64,000 bases of DNA. Source: Astrocystis sublimbata (lineage: Eukaryota; Ascomycota; Sordariomycetes; Xylariales; Xylariaceae). Under the pieces are notes generated by a model. That model saw only the letters and a list, made by a program, of their open reading frames with translations, was not told where the DNA came from and made no database searches. Shown piece after piece: positions 33,608 through 46,321 of the stretch. The number at the start of each line of letters is the position of its first letter. The stretch's first letter is position 1. The DNA is taken from positions 248,001 through 312,000 of the forward strand of contig JAJNNY010000001.1 of the NCBI GenBank assembly GCA_022453515.1, in the 5' to 3' direction. A program made the translations under genes and the position numbers.

Positions 33608-36382
33608 TTATTTTATCACCTCCAACACTTACTTCTATCAACTCTCACCATCACGACCCTCGCGGCTCACAGCAGTTTCTCCTTGGGATTTGGCCTTGCT
33701 GCGCTACAAAGACAAACAAACGGCGTGCTCTACACAAATCAAACGACGGCTCCCACGGCTACGACAACAAGGACCACTACCAAAGGTACATGGCTGTTTC
33801 GGTTATCACGGCCTCGGTGCCAAGACGTCTTGAAGCTCGTGGTTATCTTGGCATCTCTTGGCTTGCATCCATTGCGGCGACTCGGTGCCAGACAGCTCCA
33901 GAAAAGCCCCCCCTATTCCCCCTTCCTCCTCGCAAAGATAATCAAACCGCAGCACTCGAGGCACTGCTACACGCGTCAGTCGTCAGTGCCTTAGCCAAAC
34001 TACTCCTTTTCGCAGCGCAGATCGCTGAGTTCGTCCGCCCAACATCTGACACTCCCTCTTGCCAGACGATAACTTTGTTTGCCACAATCTCGACGTGGGG
34101 ACATGCAGCGCCATGCAAGGCAGCCGAGCAACGATGGCATGCAAACCCTGGTGTTGTTCAATCTGTTGGTATTGGCATCTTCAATGCAGCATCACGTCAC
34201 TGTACATCGTCATCATCACGAGGTTGCGTGTACCTATTTTGGTCAAATCCGTTTACGACACGACAAGACTGTGTTGGGACGAATCCTGTATGGCGCAGGG
34301 TGGGATAAACGGTCTCTTTGTCGGGTTTATTCAGCACAGCCTATACTCCTGCTTGCGACCTTCTCCATGTAGTAGAAACGCCATTTCCTATGCCGCTAAG
34401 TATCTTCCAAACTCGTATGTGTGTGGCTCGAGTAAATCCACGAGTGCCGGGTCATGCATGCAACATTCTTCAAATGAAAGTCAAGGTCACCTTTCACATC
34501 TAGCATCTACACAGACTCTTGCACAGACTGTCGTGCCTCAAGTTTGGTCTCAGTTTGGCTTCAACTGCGTCTGTAGCGCACAGGACTTTGAAGGGTTTCA
34601 AACAGGATCTCCCGCAAGATGTGCTGCCAAGACCTCCATATAGATGCGATTGCCTTGTTGTCCTCTTGGCAGAGCAAAACTCGGAACTATCTGCAGGTAA
34701 GTACTAGCTAGCAAACACTGCTATCCTAACTCCTACTACTATTGTCGTCGGTTGGTTTCGCGTTAGTTATCACTATTGGCAGCGTAGCGTAAGCTTAAAA
34801 GAAACCGCCCAACATCGTTTGGCTCCGTTAATAGGGCGAGATGCATCCATACGGGAAAGAAAAAAAAGAGGAAAGGGACCCGAGCGCCCAGGCAAGGCTC
34901 CTAGCACGACCTAGTAGAGTAGCGGGCGAGGCGGGAAGGGCTTGCGAGGTTGAACCCCGTGCAGATATGGAGAGTGTCGACAGTATCAAGACATGAGCGT
35001 TTTCTTCAAACTAATCAGATGACAAGTAAGGTGGCGAGGCTGTTACATCGCGTCAAGACACGACACATGGCAGGACGATCTCCATGTGGTGTTGTATTGT
35101 ATTAACTAGGTCCTTACGAGCCTCACATGCCCTGCTGACGTTCGCTTCACCTCGGTCTACTCCTATGCATAGCCCCCACCTACCTATTGTAGCATCTAAT
35201 CACTACCACCATCTATCTCGGTGTACTCGTGAGATTCCGAGGATATTAGTTCATATAACGAACAATGCTTTGGATTATCAACTCTGGGGCGGCCCCTAAT
35301 ACCGCCGATCAGTCAGGGAGATGCTATCGTTGGATCTCGGCCATCTACTGCTATGGTACCTGCCAAGCTCCGTCTAGCAAGGTTTACCGACTAGGAAGCC
35401 ATTCGTCTGACGCCATCCAATCGTTCTTACATCAGCTGGTAGTGTTTAGACTCCTCTATAATCGGCTCCGTAAAACATAATTAGCTGAGCCTTTCTACTC
35501 CACTACTTCAGCGATACTATGCTACTCGTAAGTCCCAATCGTTTCACATTCGGCGCAGGATCTCGCCTCGTCGTCTGTTAGTACCAATCGTATGAGTATG
35601 TACACACCTGGCGATTTTCGTACTGTGTATACGCTCGCAATCTAAGGGGGTCTTTTTTTCCTAGGGGGGGAAATCTCTTACATGGATTAGGTACCCCGGA
35701 TTTCTAGAATCTTTCTAAGATCTTGCGTGGCCGCCGTATACTATGTATCGATTCCAGGAGGTCGGGCTAGCCAGCAGCCGCGTTTAAGATGATCTCTCCT
35801 ACCGCATGTTACTTCTTGGCCCAGGCACCCAGGTTCATTTCTGCACATAACATTTCTCCAGGCAGGTGGAATAAAACAAGGGGCTCGATGGGGGTAAGCC
35901 GTGCTTCGCTGACTTTTCCCTATTACGACTCTTCGTTCCTAATGCCACATCTGTACGCTGATCCGCCGTGCTTATATGACGCCAAGAGAACCGAGTAGGC
36001 TATTTAGGTCGTCTGCGGCTATCACGATTAAATGAGCAAGAGTGGGCGTGGCCGTGGCGCCCAGACTATATTTCCCAGGGCACTTGCTAGACCAGGGTAG
36101 CGCGTGAGACCGCGTTCAGAGCGTCCTTGCTAGCTGCTGGGGGGATCACCGAAGCTGACTCGGGTCGGTTGAGATTGTTCGTAGGACTTGTCGTTCATCC
36201 TTGCGTGGTGGTGAAAGCTGGCATGGAAAAAACGCCCTACGGCTAGAGTATTGCTCCTAGCATTCAGCTCGACTCTCAGCTGAGGTCGCCTAACTTCTAA
36301 TAGTACAGCGGGAACTAGTTTAGGCATAAATAATTTGGCACACACTATGCCAAACCCTGATGTGAAAATATCAAGGTGAAGC

Positions 36383-36397
36383 CGCGCGCGCGCGCGC
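36383..36397. repeat. CG dinucleotide microsatellite
   Basis: Fifteen bases of alternating C and G in otherwise AT-rich DNA. This is uncommon and potentially Z-DNA-forming. Confidence 0.85.
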
Positions 36398-38819
36398 TTC
36401 TGTCCGGCTGTTGTTGAGAAGCCAAAGTTGTGCCATATGCGAAACTTTTTTCGGTGCTGCATTAGAGTCTAGAACAATATCCTGCCATGATCCCATGTGT
36501 CTGCAAATCTCCTGAGGGCACCGGTTTCGGAACATATCTACAGCAGTAGGAGTGTTACTGTAATAGGTATGAGCTTAATTATCACAAACCTATAGCCCAA
36601 TACTACTCAGATATCAGTTAAGATCGAGAGATCGACACGGGGCTGCAGTGTCAATCGAAGACATCGTCACTGAGCGGTTCCGTCTATATGTCAAACGTTG
36701 CTCCCTTAACACTAACTATATCGAATCGATCATATACTGGCGCGAGGCGAAAGTTTAGTGTGCTCTTAAGGATGATGCCTTGGAGGGACAGGAGACCCCA
36801 TCCCCTCGTCGGCACATCATAATCGCAGAGTCGTACAACTACGTGATTAACATCTAAACCTGGTCAGCCATCACGTTTCATATCCTGCACAACTTCGCCC
36901 CGGCTTTACACATGTGATCGCTCGCAATTGCCTCGGCTGTCTCGTTCGATAAAACAATCTCCTGGAAAGCATGTTCGAGCCAAGTGGGCGGGAGTGTTAT
37001 CCGTGCCCAGATCATCATTCAATATTCATACCAGCACAATACTTCTTATCAGTCATCATGATCTTTCAGGTAACAACATATGTTATTCTGTAGGCACGAG
37101 TTACATAGCATTGCTGAGCAATGGCGATTTCCAACGTCATAGAGTCACTATGAAACGCGTGCGATAATACACATTACACTCTCAGTTTATGTACGTCCTG
37201 CCGAGTTCTCTAAGACCGTTCATGGTACGACGTTCACTCATGCATTCAAGCTCACGGCCGAATTCAGCCAAGACAGTGGCCTTGAGATTGTGAACCCATG
37301 GGATCGTGAGATAATCAATCTTTACTGGTAGGCAATGTCATGATTGTACTGCAATATGATTTGCTTCTTCTCGTTTCGATGATCTCGGTGAGCCATGCAG
37401 CTACTCACACCTATTTTCTGGTTCTCGAAATCACCTAGCTATATTTCCCAGGTATATGATTGGGAACATAAAACCAGAGCTGAGTTGACTCTGACTGAGT
37501 TCAATGTGAGAATATATCTCATGGGGGATAGCCACCAAACTACAAAGGGGGCGAGATCCTAGGCTGAGAGAACGTCAGCCGCCGTATTCCTGTCAGGTGC
37601 CAAGGTAGCATGAGCCTCACCATGACCCAGGGGCTCCCTTGCAGAGGGCTATTTGGGTGTGAACTTCGTGTGTATAAGACTGGGCGACTCCTACTATATG
37701 GGAGAGCATAGGAATTAATAGAATTAATGCCTAGCCCCTACCATTCTACTCGGCTACGTGACAACTGCTATATTCCTTCACTCTGGTACAAAAGGACTTG
37801 ACAGTTCCGCTGGCAGAGGCTATTCCCCGTCTATGCTTCCACCATCAATGAAGGTAACCGTATCCAAGCATGACGAACAAATCCCTTGACACGAGCTACC
37901 AATAGATTATCATGGTAACCTTTCTTCCGAACTACCTCCCAGTAACAGCTAATTGCACCATCCCAAACATCATACATCTATGAAAAGCAAGTAGTATTGT
38001 GACTTGTCGGCACGCAACTCCTTATTCCCTGTCCCTGCTTATTTGCCGCGTATGGGCGTAGGAGCAACTTACAGCCAATGCTCCTCTCCATTTCGCGACC
38101 CTTACCCGGTAACGAGCCAGCGCACACAATATATCCATTTTCCATATCCCAGACCGTATCCACGCCCCTCGAGAAGCGAAGTCTCTGTCATCTCAATACC
38201 TCACCTCCCAAGGGAAATAAAACCAACAATGTGATTTGCCAGCTGTTGCAGCTAGAAGCGTAACGATTATAGCGAGCTGACATTGTAGTTCTTGCTATCC
38301 AATGTTGTTAGTATTACCTCCCACGAGGCGACGTAGCGTGATTCTGTATATGACCGGCGGTGGGAACTCAAGATTAGGTAGATTGTGCTGTCTCATCGTC
38401 ATTATCAAAACGTAAGCGATGCAACTTCTCGTGATCGCAAGCGTATGGGCATTATATTCCATAAAACCCCCTCGGTCGGAGCTTTCGAGAACCTCAGAGG
38501 AACGGAAGACATACGAGAAAGATACGGAATCTCACCTGTACCGTGTACTCATGGCCGAGCCCTCCGAGAAATTATACCCATCGGGTACCTAATTCCGTCG
38601 GCGGCGAGTTTGACGACGTCGCTATCTCGGCACGGTCTATAGGGCAACAGGGGATTTCTCTAGATGAGAGACTTCACGATGGTTTCGACCAAATATAAGA
38701 GCAGGAAATCGAGGCTCACAATCCTTACGGCTCTCCGCCTGTCTTTACCCCTCAACACATCGTGAAAAGTTGCAATTCCCCATGTTATTGCATCATTGTC
38801 TCATAGAATCATCACGTGG

Positions 38820-38844
38820 ATATATATATATATATATATATATA
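38820..38844. repeat. TA dinucleotide microsatellite
   Basis: Twenty-five bases of perfect alternating A and T in an intergenic region; likely length-variable. Confidence 0.9.
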
Positions 38845-39682
38845 CCAGTACTGATCTCCGTCTTCAACATAAGGAAATCTAGGAGGAGCACGAGAGACAT
38901 TTTTGCAACTAGCAATGCATAACTTGCGCAAGGGAAATATATCTCATGGACCGCGCAATTTCATTGTGATAACCGCCTCTCTCAATCATGGCAAATGTTC
39001 TATCTATACTACACTACTACATAGTTCGCAGCAGTGCTCTCGAGGGTATATCTCTGCACCGGTTGCTTTTTGTGATGGCCATGTTTCGACGAATCAAGGG
39101 ATGCTGCTCACTGCATGAGTAAGAATCGAATTTGACTGTAGCTTAGTTGTAAATGAAACCTTGACTCGGCAGTGCCGGCACTGTCTGTTGGCGAGGATGT
39201 AAAAGTATCTAATGTGACACTGGTGATCACCACTGCAAGCATGCGACATGGTCTTGTGAGACTGATGCAGTCCAGGAAAGGTGTTGTAAAGCCAAAGTAC
39301 CGGTAGTCCCAATTGATGCAATAGCCAGAGGGGCTATCTCTCCAGGTTCAAGAGACAAGAAAGCAAAAAAGTGATACGAAGACATTCACACGGGTTAGGA
39401 ATGTAGGATTCAAATACGTTTGTTACATTTGCCATTGTCCGCAACGGATAGTAATTATAGCTACATTGACATGTAGAACGTGATGGTTTGTATGAAACCG
39501 TATGCATCTCCCAGCACGTTATCGTACAAATGAGGTCGTGTCGTAACTCATGCACATGGGGATAGCACTTCGAGACGTCGGTGAAATCCGAATATCATCG
39601 ATGCGTCCCGATTCAAAGGGCAGACGATAGCTGCCACGCTTTTGGTTTTCCGTAGTCATACACTCGTGATGTAGGGGTTCCG

Positions 39683-40139
39683 TTACATGGAGCCCTTCAC
39701 CTCGCCTTCAGCCTTCTTGGCGGCACCCTTGATGGAACCCTCGGCCTCGTTCGCGGCGCCTTTCGCCTTGCCAAGAAGCTCCTCAGAGGTACCCTTTGCC
39801 TGGCCGCGGATCTCCTCGGCGGTTCCGGAGGCTTTGGCGTTGGCGTTGGCGGCCTTGCCCGTTACTGTCTCGGCGGCTTTTGCTGTTGGGAGTCAGTCAA
39901 TGCTAAAATGTAACAAAAACAAGGTGACAACAGGTAGAGTTCGACTTACCGCCTGCATTGATACCGTCGACAAGCTTATCCGAGACCTTGCGGTCAACGG
40001 TTTTTATTGTGTCCTTGGCGGCCTCTGTAACCGACTTGCGGGCGGCCAGGCTTGTGCTGAATTGGCGAGGCGCACGCAGCGAGGTAGCTCTTGAGACGAG
40101 TGCTACGCGGCGGGCGGCGGCTTCGGTGAGGAAAGACAT
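39683..40139 (-). CDS. Small Ala/Lys-rich LEA/CsbD-like protein with mitochondrial-like leader
   Basis: Two exons (39950-40139 and 39683-39882) flank a 67-nt intron with a good GTAAGT donor and CTGAC branch, giving 129 residues. The first about 35 residues form an Arg/Ser/Ala-rich, acid-poor leader (RRVALVSRATSLRAPRQFST) typical of mitochondrial import. The rest is a hydrophilic amphipathic helix built from repeated short motifs: SVTEAAKDTI, AEEIRGQAKGT, LLGKAKGAANEAEG and AKKAEGEVKGSM. These resemble CsbD and LEA-type stress proteins, which are disordered until dried and help protect membranes or proteins. A stress-protective role in mitochondria is inferred, not shown. The start at 40139 is the first ATG and keeps the leader intact. 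Confidence 0.78.
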
Positions 40140-43100
40140 TGTGAGGGTTGGTTGGTGGTGTTGGATTGAGAAGTGTACTGGTGACGTATACTGCGGTAAG
40201 CAACGACTCGATGTGTGCGTCAAGGATGAGGTTGTTGTTGGGCGATGTTGGTGATTGATTGGCTGGATGTTACGGGAGCTCGTTGACGAAGTAGAAAAGA
40301 GGTGTTGTGCAGACTAAATAGCAGGCAGTAGACAATAGGGAGCTGACGATGGACTGCTTCCAGCCCTTGGACCACCTTTGCGTACCTGCCTAGGCAGTTC
40401 GATTGTGATGATGGTTCGTTGATGTCATCGTGCTTGAATGGGGTAGAATGCGGGGAAGGCATGGACTGGTGAAGCTACCTACCGGAGGTACCGCTCCGCC
40501 GGATTTTGGTGTACATGTACTTACGCAGCTGTACTAGCAACACAACGCGGGGCGGCGTGTGCCTGTGCGAGGTAGGTACGTGCCTTACCTCAGTCCTACC
40601 TACGGGACGACCCTAGACACCTACACCGGGCTGGCATTGGATTCAAATGTTCGATGTTCGTTAATGCAAGCGCCCGAGGTTGTTGAGGTACGTGTAGGTG
40701 CCCGGGTGGTGAGTGAAGGCTGCAAGCTGCAAGCAATCAGCCATGACGCCACATTGCATTCGAGCATGTGCGGCGTTCTCGCTCATGCTCATGCTCATGC
40801 TGGGGCCATCCTACGGAAGCCAGCCAGAACGGTCGCAGACGAGCACAATTCCATCGTTTTGTCGATGCAAGAGGAGAACAGACGGGAGCGACGTTCGAAC
40901 GGCCAGTTCCGCAACATCCGCACTCGGAGCTCAAGCTCGAGCTCGCCAAACTCGCCTACGGTAGCTATGCGTACGTGTGCTTCACACAAGATGGCGTTCT
41001 TATCTTCGCCGGCGTCAAGTTTCATCCTGAACTCCTACATACTGCATATGTAGATGTTGGATGCAAGCTCCGCACACTCCCCCCGCAGCCTGCCGAGCCT
41101 ACCTATTCGCCTCTGGGTCCCTCGAGGCAGCCAGGCCAGCAACAAGGTTGCCTGAAAAGCTCGCCTATGCAGTGCTCGCATCGTCGGCCCATCTAGTAGA
41201 CACTTGTGTCGATAATGGGGTGTTCTTGGCTCCCAGGCTCGGAAATTACGCGTAGCTAACGATGGAGTTAGCTACACACATGCGCATTAGGTAGCGTGCT
41301 TCCGTCCCGACTGTTCGGACCCGTCGGCAACGCACAGCTGTCAAGCACATGTGCCCTCGGGCCTCGTCTATAAGTCGATCCGATAATGCAGGTAGAGAGA
41401 GCATTGAGACAAGCAGAGCGCAGAATCGGTCATGCTGCAGGCCGTGACTGACAATAGGATTCTGCTATCTATAGTAAGTCACCATCGCCCTCACCCTGTT
41501 GCTGTCGTGGTGAGATGACGTGGCCGTTCTGGACGAGTGCCATTCCAGGATGGCAAGGCCTGGTCGCCAATGCCGTCCATGCGATCCCCATACTCTGGAG
41601 CCGAAGACGTGATAGGTATACCGAAGCGGCGGTTGAAGGCTCGAAGCCCTATATGTGCTTGTTTCAGGCCACACCCGTCCCCAGATAACAGCAAATGCTG
41701 GTCCCGAGCTCTTCACCCGTCGCCGTTGCGCATTGCGCAGCATCTTAACAGGACGCTATCGGGAGGGCAACCTGAGCCGATGACGGTTGGCGACACCACG
41801 GAAACCTATTTTTGTTATACCATAGCAATGAACTCACCTCGCTCGCCAAGGCATCCGTCAGTCTTGTTATTGCTTGGTCGGCTCATCCGTACCCATTGGC
41901 TGGCTGGTCTGACCTCTGTCCACCCCTGCTATTCAAGTCGTTGGTGAGCCTGGCGTGCCTGGGGGCCTGGGAGGCAAGATCATGACCCTGGACGTAAGCA
42001 GTCCCCAACTTTGACCCGGTGCCCAGCCTTAACGCGAGTGATTATTGAAATGCTCCTCATATGCGGATCGGTCTGGATTTCCTGCCCTGGGAAGGCTGCC
42101 GTATTTCGAACCGGCGTACCTGTAGCGTGATATCGCTCGGTACTCATTGCTTTGCCTGCAATGCTGTGTTACATACCCAGGTATTTAGGTAGGAAGCCAG
42201 CATGGGCATCGCTTCAGCTCTTGAGTTAACTCACCTCACGCTATACACTCACCTACAAGGTATTTTCGATAGCCATATATTAGGACAGGGATTGACCGAC
42301 AGGGTTTCTACAGCTTCGAAAAAGGACAACTTCTTCGCTGACGCTTTATGTCAAGGTTGTGTTGTATTGACTAGGTACACCTATTTACCTCTCACCTTTT
42401 ATAACTATTGTCCACCTTCCCCGAGCTCGCCCGAGCATCATAGAACGACCAATATGCATGCCTGCATAATGCGAGGATGAACTACTATACGAATCATGAT
42501 CAGTACCGGGAGGCTATAGGTTCTTAAGATAAGGGAAGTATATGCTCTAGGCGACGTGTGACGGAGATATGACATCGTTGTTGAAGGATCATTAGATTTA
42601 CAAAAGCAATTGGTCCCAGCTCCGTCGCAAATAAATGAACAGCTGATAGCAACCTTGAAGCTCTATATCCCAACATCGCCGACTCTGCGCAGATGCTCAT
42701 AATGCAAAAATCCCAAGAGAAGAAACTTACAGGTTGCCGGGGCCTCCGATAAGATGTGGTAGGTTTTGCCCTTGTCCGATGCTTGACCCAATACAGTAGA
42801 TCATGCATCTACAGTCCACCGTCAGGGTGGATGTGCAATGGTTTCGGGAAGGATGATGTGGTTCAGGGAAGCCAAGTCACAAGGGCGATCGGTAACCTAC
42901 CTACATACGATTAGAGAGCCCAGTCTAGGTCATGACTCGGGCATGTCAGGTTTCAAGCCTGGTCAATAAAATCTCATCTAAAAGCATCCCGTTGACCTGT
43001 AATCATTGGATCTAGGTCATATATCACCCCCGGTATAGGACCATGGCAGATTGCGCTTCGTATGATGAGTGGACTCGCCATGGACGTAGATGAAGAAGTT

Positions 43101-46100
43101 GAATGGACACAGCCCTCGACAACTGCACGGAGTAGGACTGCCAACCTGCTATGCGAGACCAATGACAAGATCTACACGTACGCTTCGCTAAGTCACCGTT
43201 CTTCATACGCCAGGCCGTCAATGCGACAGCAATCTTGACCATAAGGTTATAGGGAGAACCGGGAGAATGGATCCGTGGTCCTTCCGGCACAACATGCCCA
43301 ATAGCATCGACATCAGCCTACCCAAACCCAGAAGCTAATGCAGTTGTGCCGCTCTCCTGCTTATAGCTTGGGGTCCAGACACCCAGAATAGTGATAGCTT
43401 CTGTTATGGTGAAAGCACTGTACGGCTGGGCTTTCTGTTTTATTCACATCATCCGTCCTACTTACACAACAGGTCATTAGTAATTACCGTGGCTCGTGAA
43501 GCCTGCCATGATCTGAGGCCTCGCCGTCCCATACTGGGCTCTTTCCTCGCTGAGGAGACTCTCATCTCACTCATTGTAAACACGCACGGTGCCACGAAGC
43601 CTCATCCTCGGTCAAGGTCAATCTCGAGCAATTGGCAACGTAGATCGTCAAGGGGGCCGAGGAACCGATTGCTTTTCGTTCACCGCACCGTCGCATGCGA
43701 CTCTTACGTTTCAAGCTGCAAGCACGTTGCACTACATCCGAGACAGTAGGGCTGGTCCTTGGTATGGTCAGACTTTAGTTCAAGAATGCAACCCCCCCTG
43801 GAGTTCAGCACATGTGTGCGAGGTGTACTATTATCGGCCCGCACCAACGACGTGCATTACAGCAGCATCGGTGATGGTACGTATAGTACAGCGTAGACAA
43901 GTGCAGCAGGATGCAGAGGCATCGTTCGGTCAGACCCCATTGCGCCATGCAGGTGAGGGGTGCACCGTTCCTACCGGGCCGCAAGCGTGCCCGGAATGTT
44001 ACCGAACGTCTCTCTTTCGGGGTCGATGACTCTCGGGCATGGTCGAGACCCCAAGTCGCCGCATCCGCAACACTGGGTTTGGAATATTGTCAACGCATGG
44101 CACTCTGGATGTGGCTCCTTTGGCCGTGCGATACCTGTTCACCTTGGACCATATCTATGATGGTTATGGTGGCAATGCACACAGGTGTGACCTGTTATCT
44201 CGGCCGGCATGCAACCATGACGGGCGAGGATGAGGGAGAGGAGGCCGTTCGGGAACCACTTCACCGACGCTTGTCAGCCAGCCGCATATCTGACCTGTCA
44301 GAAATGACATGCCCACAGCCTTGAACCGTAATTTACGTGGACGGCCGCATCTTTGCTTGCATTTGCCGTTTTTGATCAGTGCCCCCAAACCCAACTAGGC
44401 TCCAGGTATCTCCGAATAGGGAAAGGCGAAGATTGCTAATACGTTACAGTGTCCATACAGTCATAAGATACTATCATACTAGTACTAGTCGCAGTTGCAG
44501 TTGCAGTTGCTCGATGGGCGAGACGGAGACTCAAGCCGTAGCTCGTGCCGATTGAGCTGCATCGTAGCTTGCTAGATCTTGCTTACGCTAGTTGCAAGGG
44601 CCGCTTGGCATGGCGCGCGACTAGGCACGGTAACTAGGCGGAAATAAAGTTGTGTCGTCGAACCATTTGGTGTATTCCTTCTCTTCTAGACGTTTTCGTT
44701 GTCACGCACTGACCAATATTTCCGGTTCACGATATTTTGTTGTGTAACCCTGTTGGATCGCAATTGGCTCGGCCGTCGCCTCACTCTCTGTTCCATGATC
44801 GACGTAGCACAGGTGGTATATCGGGAGACGGGGGCTGAGAGCCGGCAGGCAGTCGACTTCTCATTCGGCATTGCGGAATGAAATACGGCATCTTACACCT
44901 TATATAGCTAGAGATCATGTTCCGCCATCGACTGTTGGAATATCACTCACGGGTGCTCACCGCATCGCTGACGATCGCCACCGTGATGGACGTTGTTTCT
45001 TGTTCTTGATCATTTGTCGAGCCATAAATCCCGCTGATATCCAACCGCACATTAGCCAAGCTGAGCCAAGGTAGCCTTGACGAAGACTCATTTCTCAACG
45101 AACATGCCGGGACTGCTGCGTATCATGCTGTCTCCACCAACATACAACAGAAGGCGCAGTATGCATCCTTTCAGCTCTCATGATATTCATGGTCAGCAAC
45201 CGCTAGCATCCTAGGTAATAGCAGTGGCGTAACCCTCACTTATACGTCAGGACTGTTTCGATATCATTCATGGATTGCCATGCTTGAGTGACGAGTTACG
45301 CTACACCATGCCCGAAGCAAGGGGGCGATGTTAATGTAACTTCCTGTCCTCCCAGGATATCCGACAGGCGAGGTGGAGGGTCAGGAACCACAGTCCTGGT
45401 AACCTACCCTAGCAAGCTGGATATGACCCTTGTTGAATATATTTGGCGTAGGTTGTATAACTCCTCGTGTAATGGTGGGCCAGAGTTACCCCAACCTTAA
45501 GACCAGGTGACCAAACTTGCATTTCCAGTCGACTCTTGGTGGAGACATCGATGTCTGCACGTCGAGTTAGCACAGCATTACTACGTCCACAATCTATACT
45601 GGGACCACAGGGGAAAGATCCGAGATGGCACCCGGGGATGCGTATTACAGTAACTAGAAGCTGGCATGGCTGGCAACCTCGCCGGTGGCGCCCATGGCGC
45701 TCCCCATCGCGGCTCGACCCCCGAGCGCCCCCTTACCACGATTATCCTGGGCGTGGAGAAACGAGCAAGCTGCAGTCCACCACATTGGGATCGTTCCTTC
45801 CAGGCTAAGCCCAGCCCTTGACGTCTTCGACGATGGCCAAAAGTACATATCATGTCAAGCAATAACGGTAGATGAATATAACTTACGTATACTTAGCATC
45901 TACGGTCCGTCCCAAGGGATCTTGGTTCATACATATTAAGCTTTATTCGCAGTCGCCAGACCACTTCACTTCTCCTTGCCTTATTCCTCCCTTGTCAGCA
46001 AGCAATCTCCCTCCCAAGCACTTTCCACTCCCTTTGGGTGTATCGTATCACAATACATTGAGGCTTCCTATTCGACCTAGCAGACAACACAGAAGCAAAC

Positions 46101-46321
46101 GCCTGTCCGTTTGACCGACCGATTGCTCCCTTGGCCAAGTCTCGAGATTCTCCTGCCCCGGCCCTTTCTCTCTCAGAAACATGCATATAAATCTATCACA
46201 TACCTTCGGCCAAACTGCACGGAAGCGTCGCCGCGACCGTCAACCATTAGTTGCCTCGAAGCCAAACAAAGTAGCACGCAGGACGCAGGCGTCCTTTCAA
46301 CCCTCACCACGACACTTGGCC
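40140..46321. other. Large gene-poor region (about 6.2 kb)
   Basis: No convincing gene. 40559-41250 is open in several frames at once and low-complexity, including (GCTCAT)3 at 40781-40800. A hexamer repeat lies at 44491-44510. Frames at 43589-44324 are arginine- and cysteine-rich without any domain pattern. TACC tracts occur, for example around 42896-42905. The last 300 bases are pyrimidine-rich and probably the acyltransferase leader. Confidence 0.5.
44491..44510. repeat. Tandem GCAGTT hexamer, three copies
   Basis: Three perfect copies in a gene-free region, following a CTAGTACTAGT palindrome-like sequence. Confidence 0.8.

Larger units (their letters stand above)
31361..39682. other. Large gene-poor region (about 8.3 kb)
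   Basis: No intact gene recognised. 31361-32400 is the 5' flank of the acyltransferase gene and contains a G10 run (32346-32355). 32390-33610 is rich in TACC/GGTA tracts. 33610-34700 looks like a transcript leader (pyrimidine- and CAAA-rich) with several medium open frames but no domain. 36600-37600 has short protein-like stretches broken by stops, perhaps gene relics. A CG repeat (36383-36397) and a TA repeat (38820-38844) are present. No transposon ends or reverse-transcriptase motifs were seen. Confidence 0.5.

Noticed and set aside
33790..34643. Frames of 172 and 194 codons in the leader-like region
   Set aside because: They overlap each other in different phases and neither has a domain-like pattern. 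Kept only as part of a finding about the region.
40559..41196. Frames of 164 and 142 codons right of the LEA-like gene
   Set aside because: Driven by low-complexity GCTCAT and AGCTCG repeats. Mutually overlapping and without any domain.
43589..44324. Frames of 146 and 137 codons
   Set aside because: Arg/Cys/Trp-rich and overlapping, lacking a start context, splice sites or any family resemblance.
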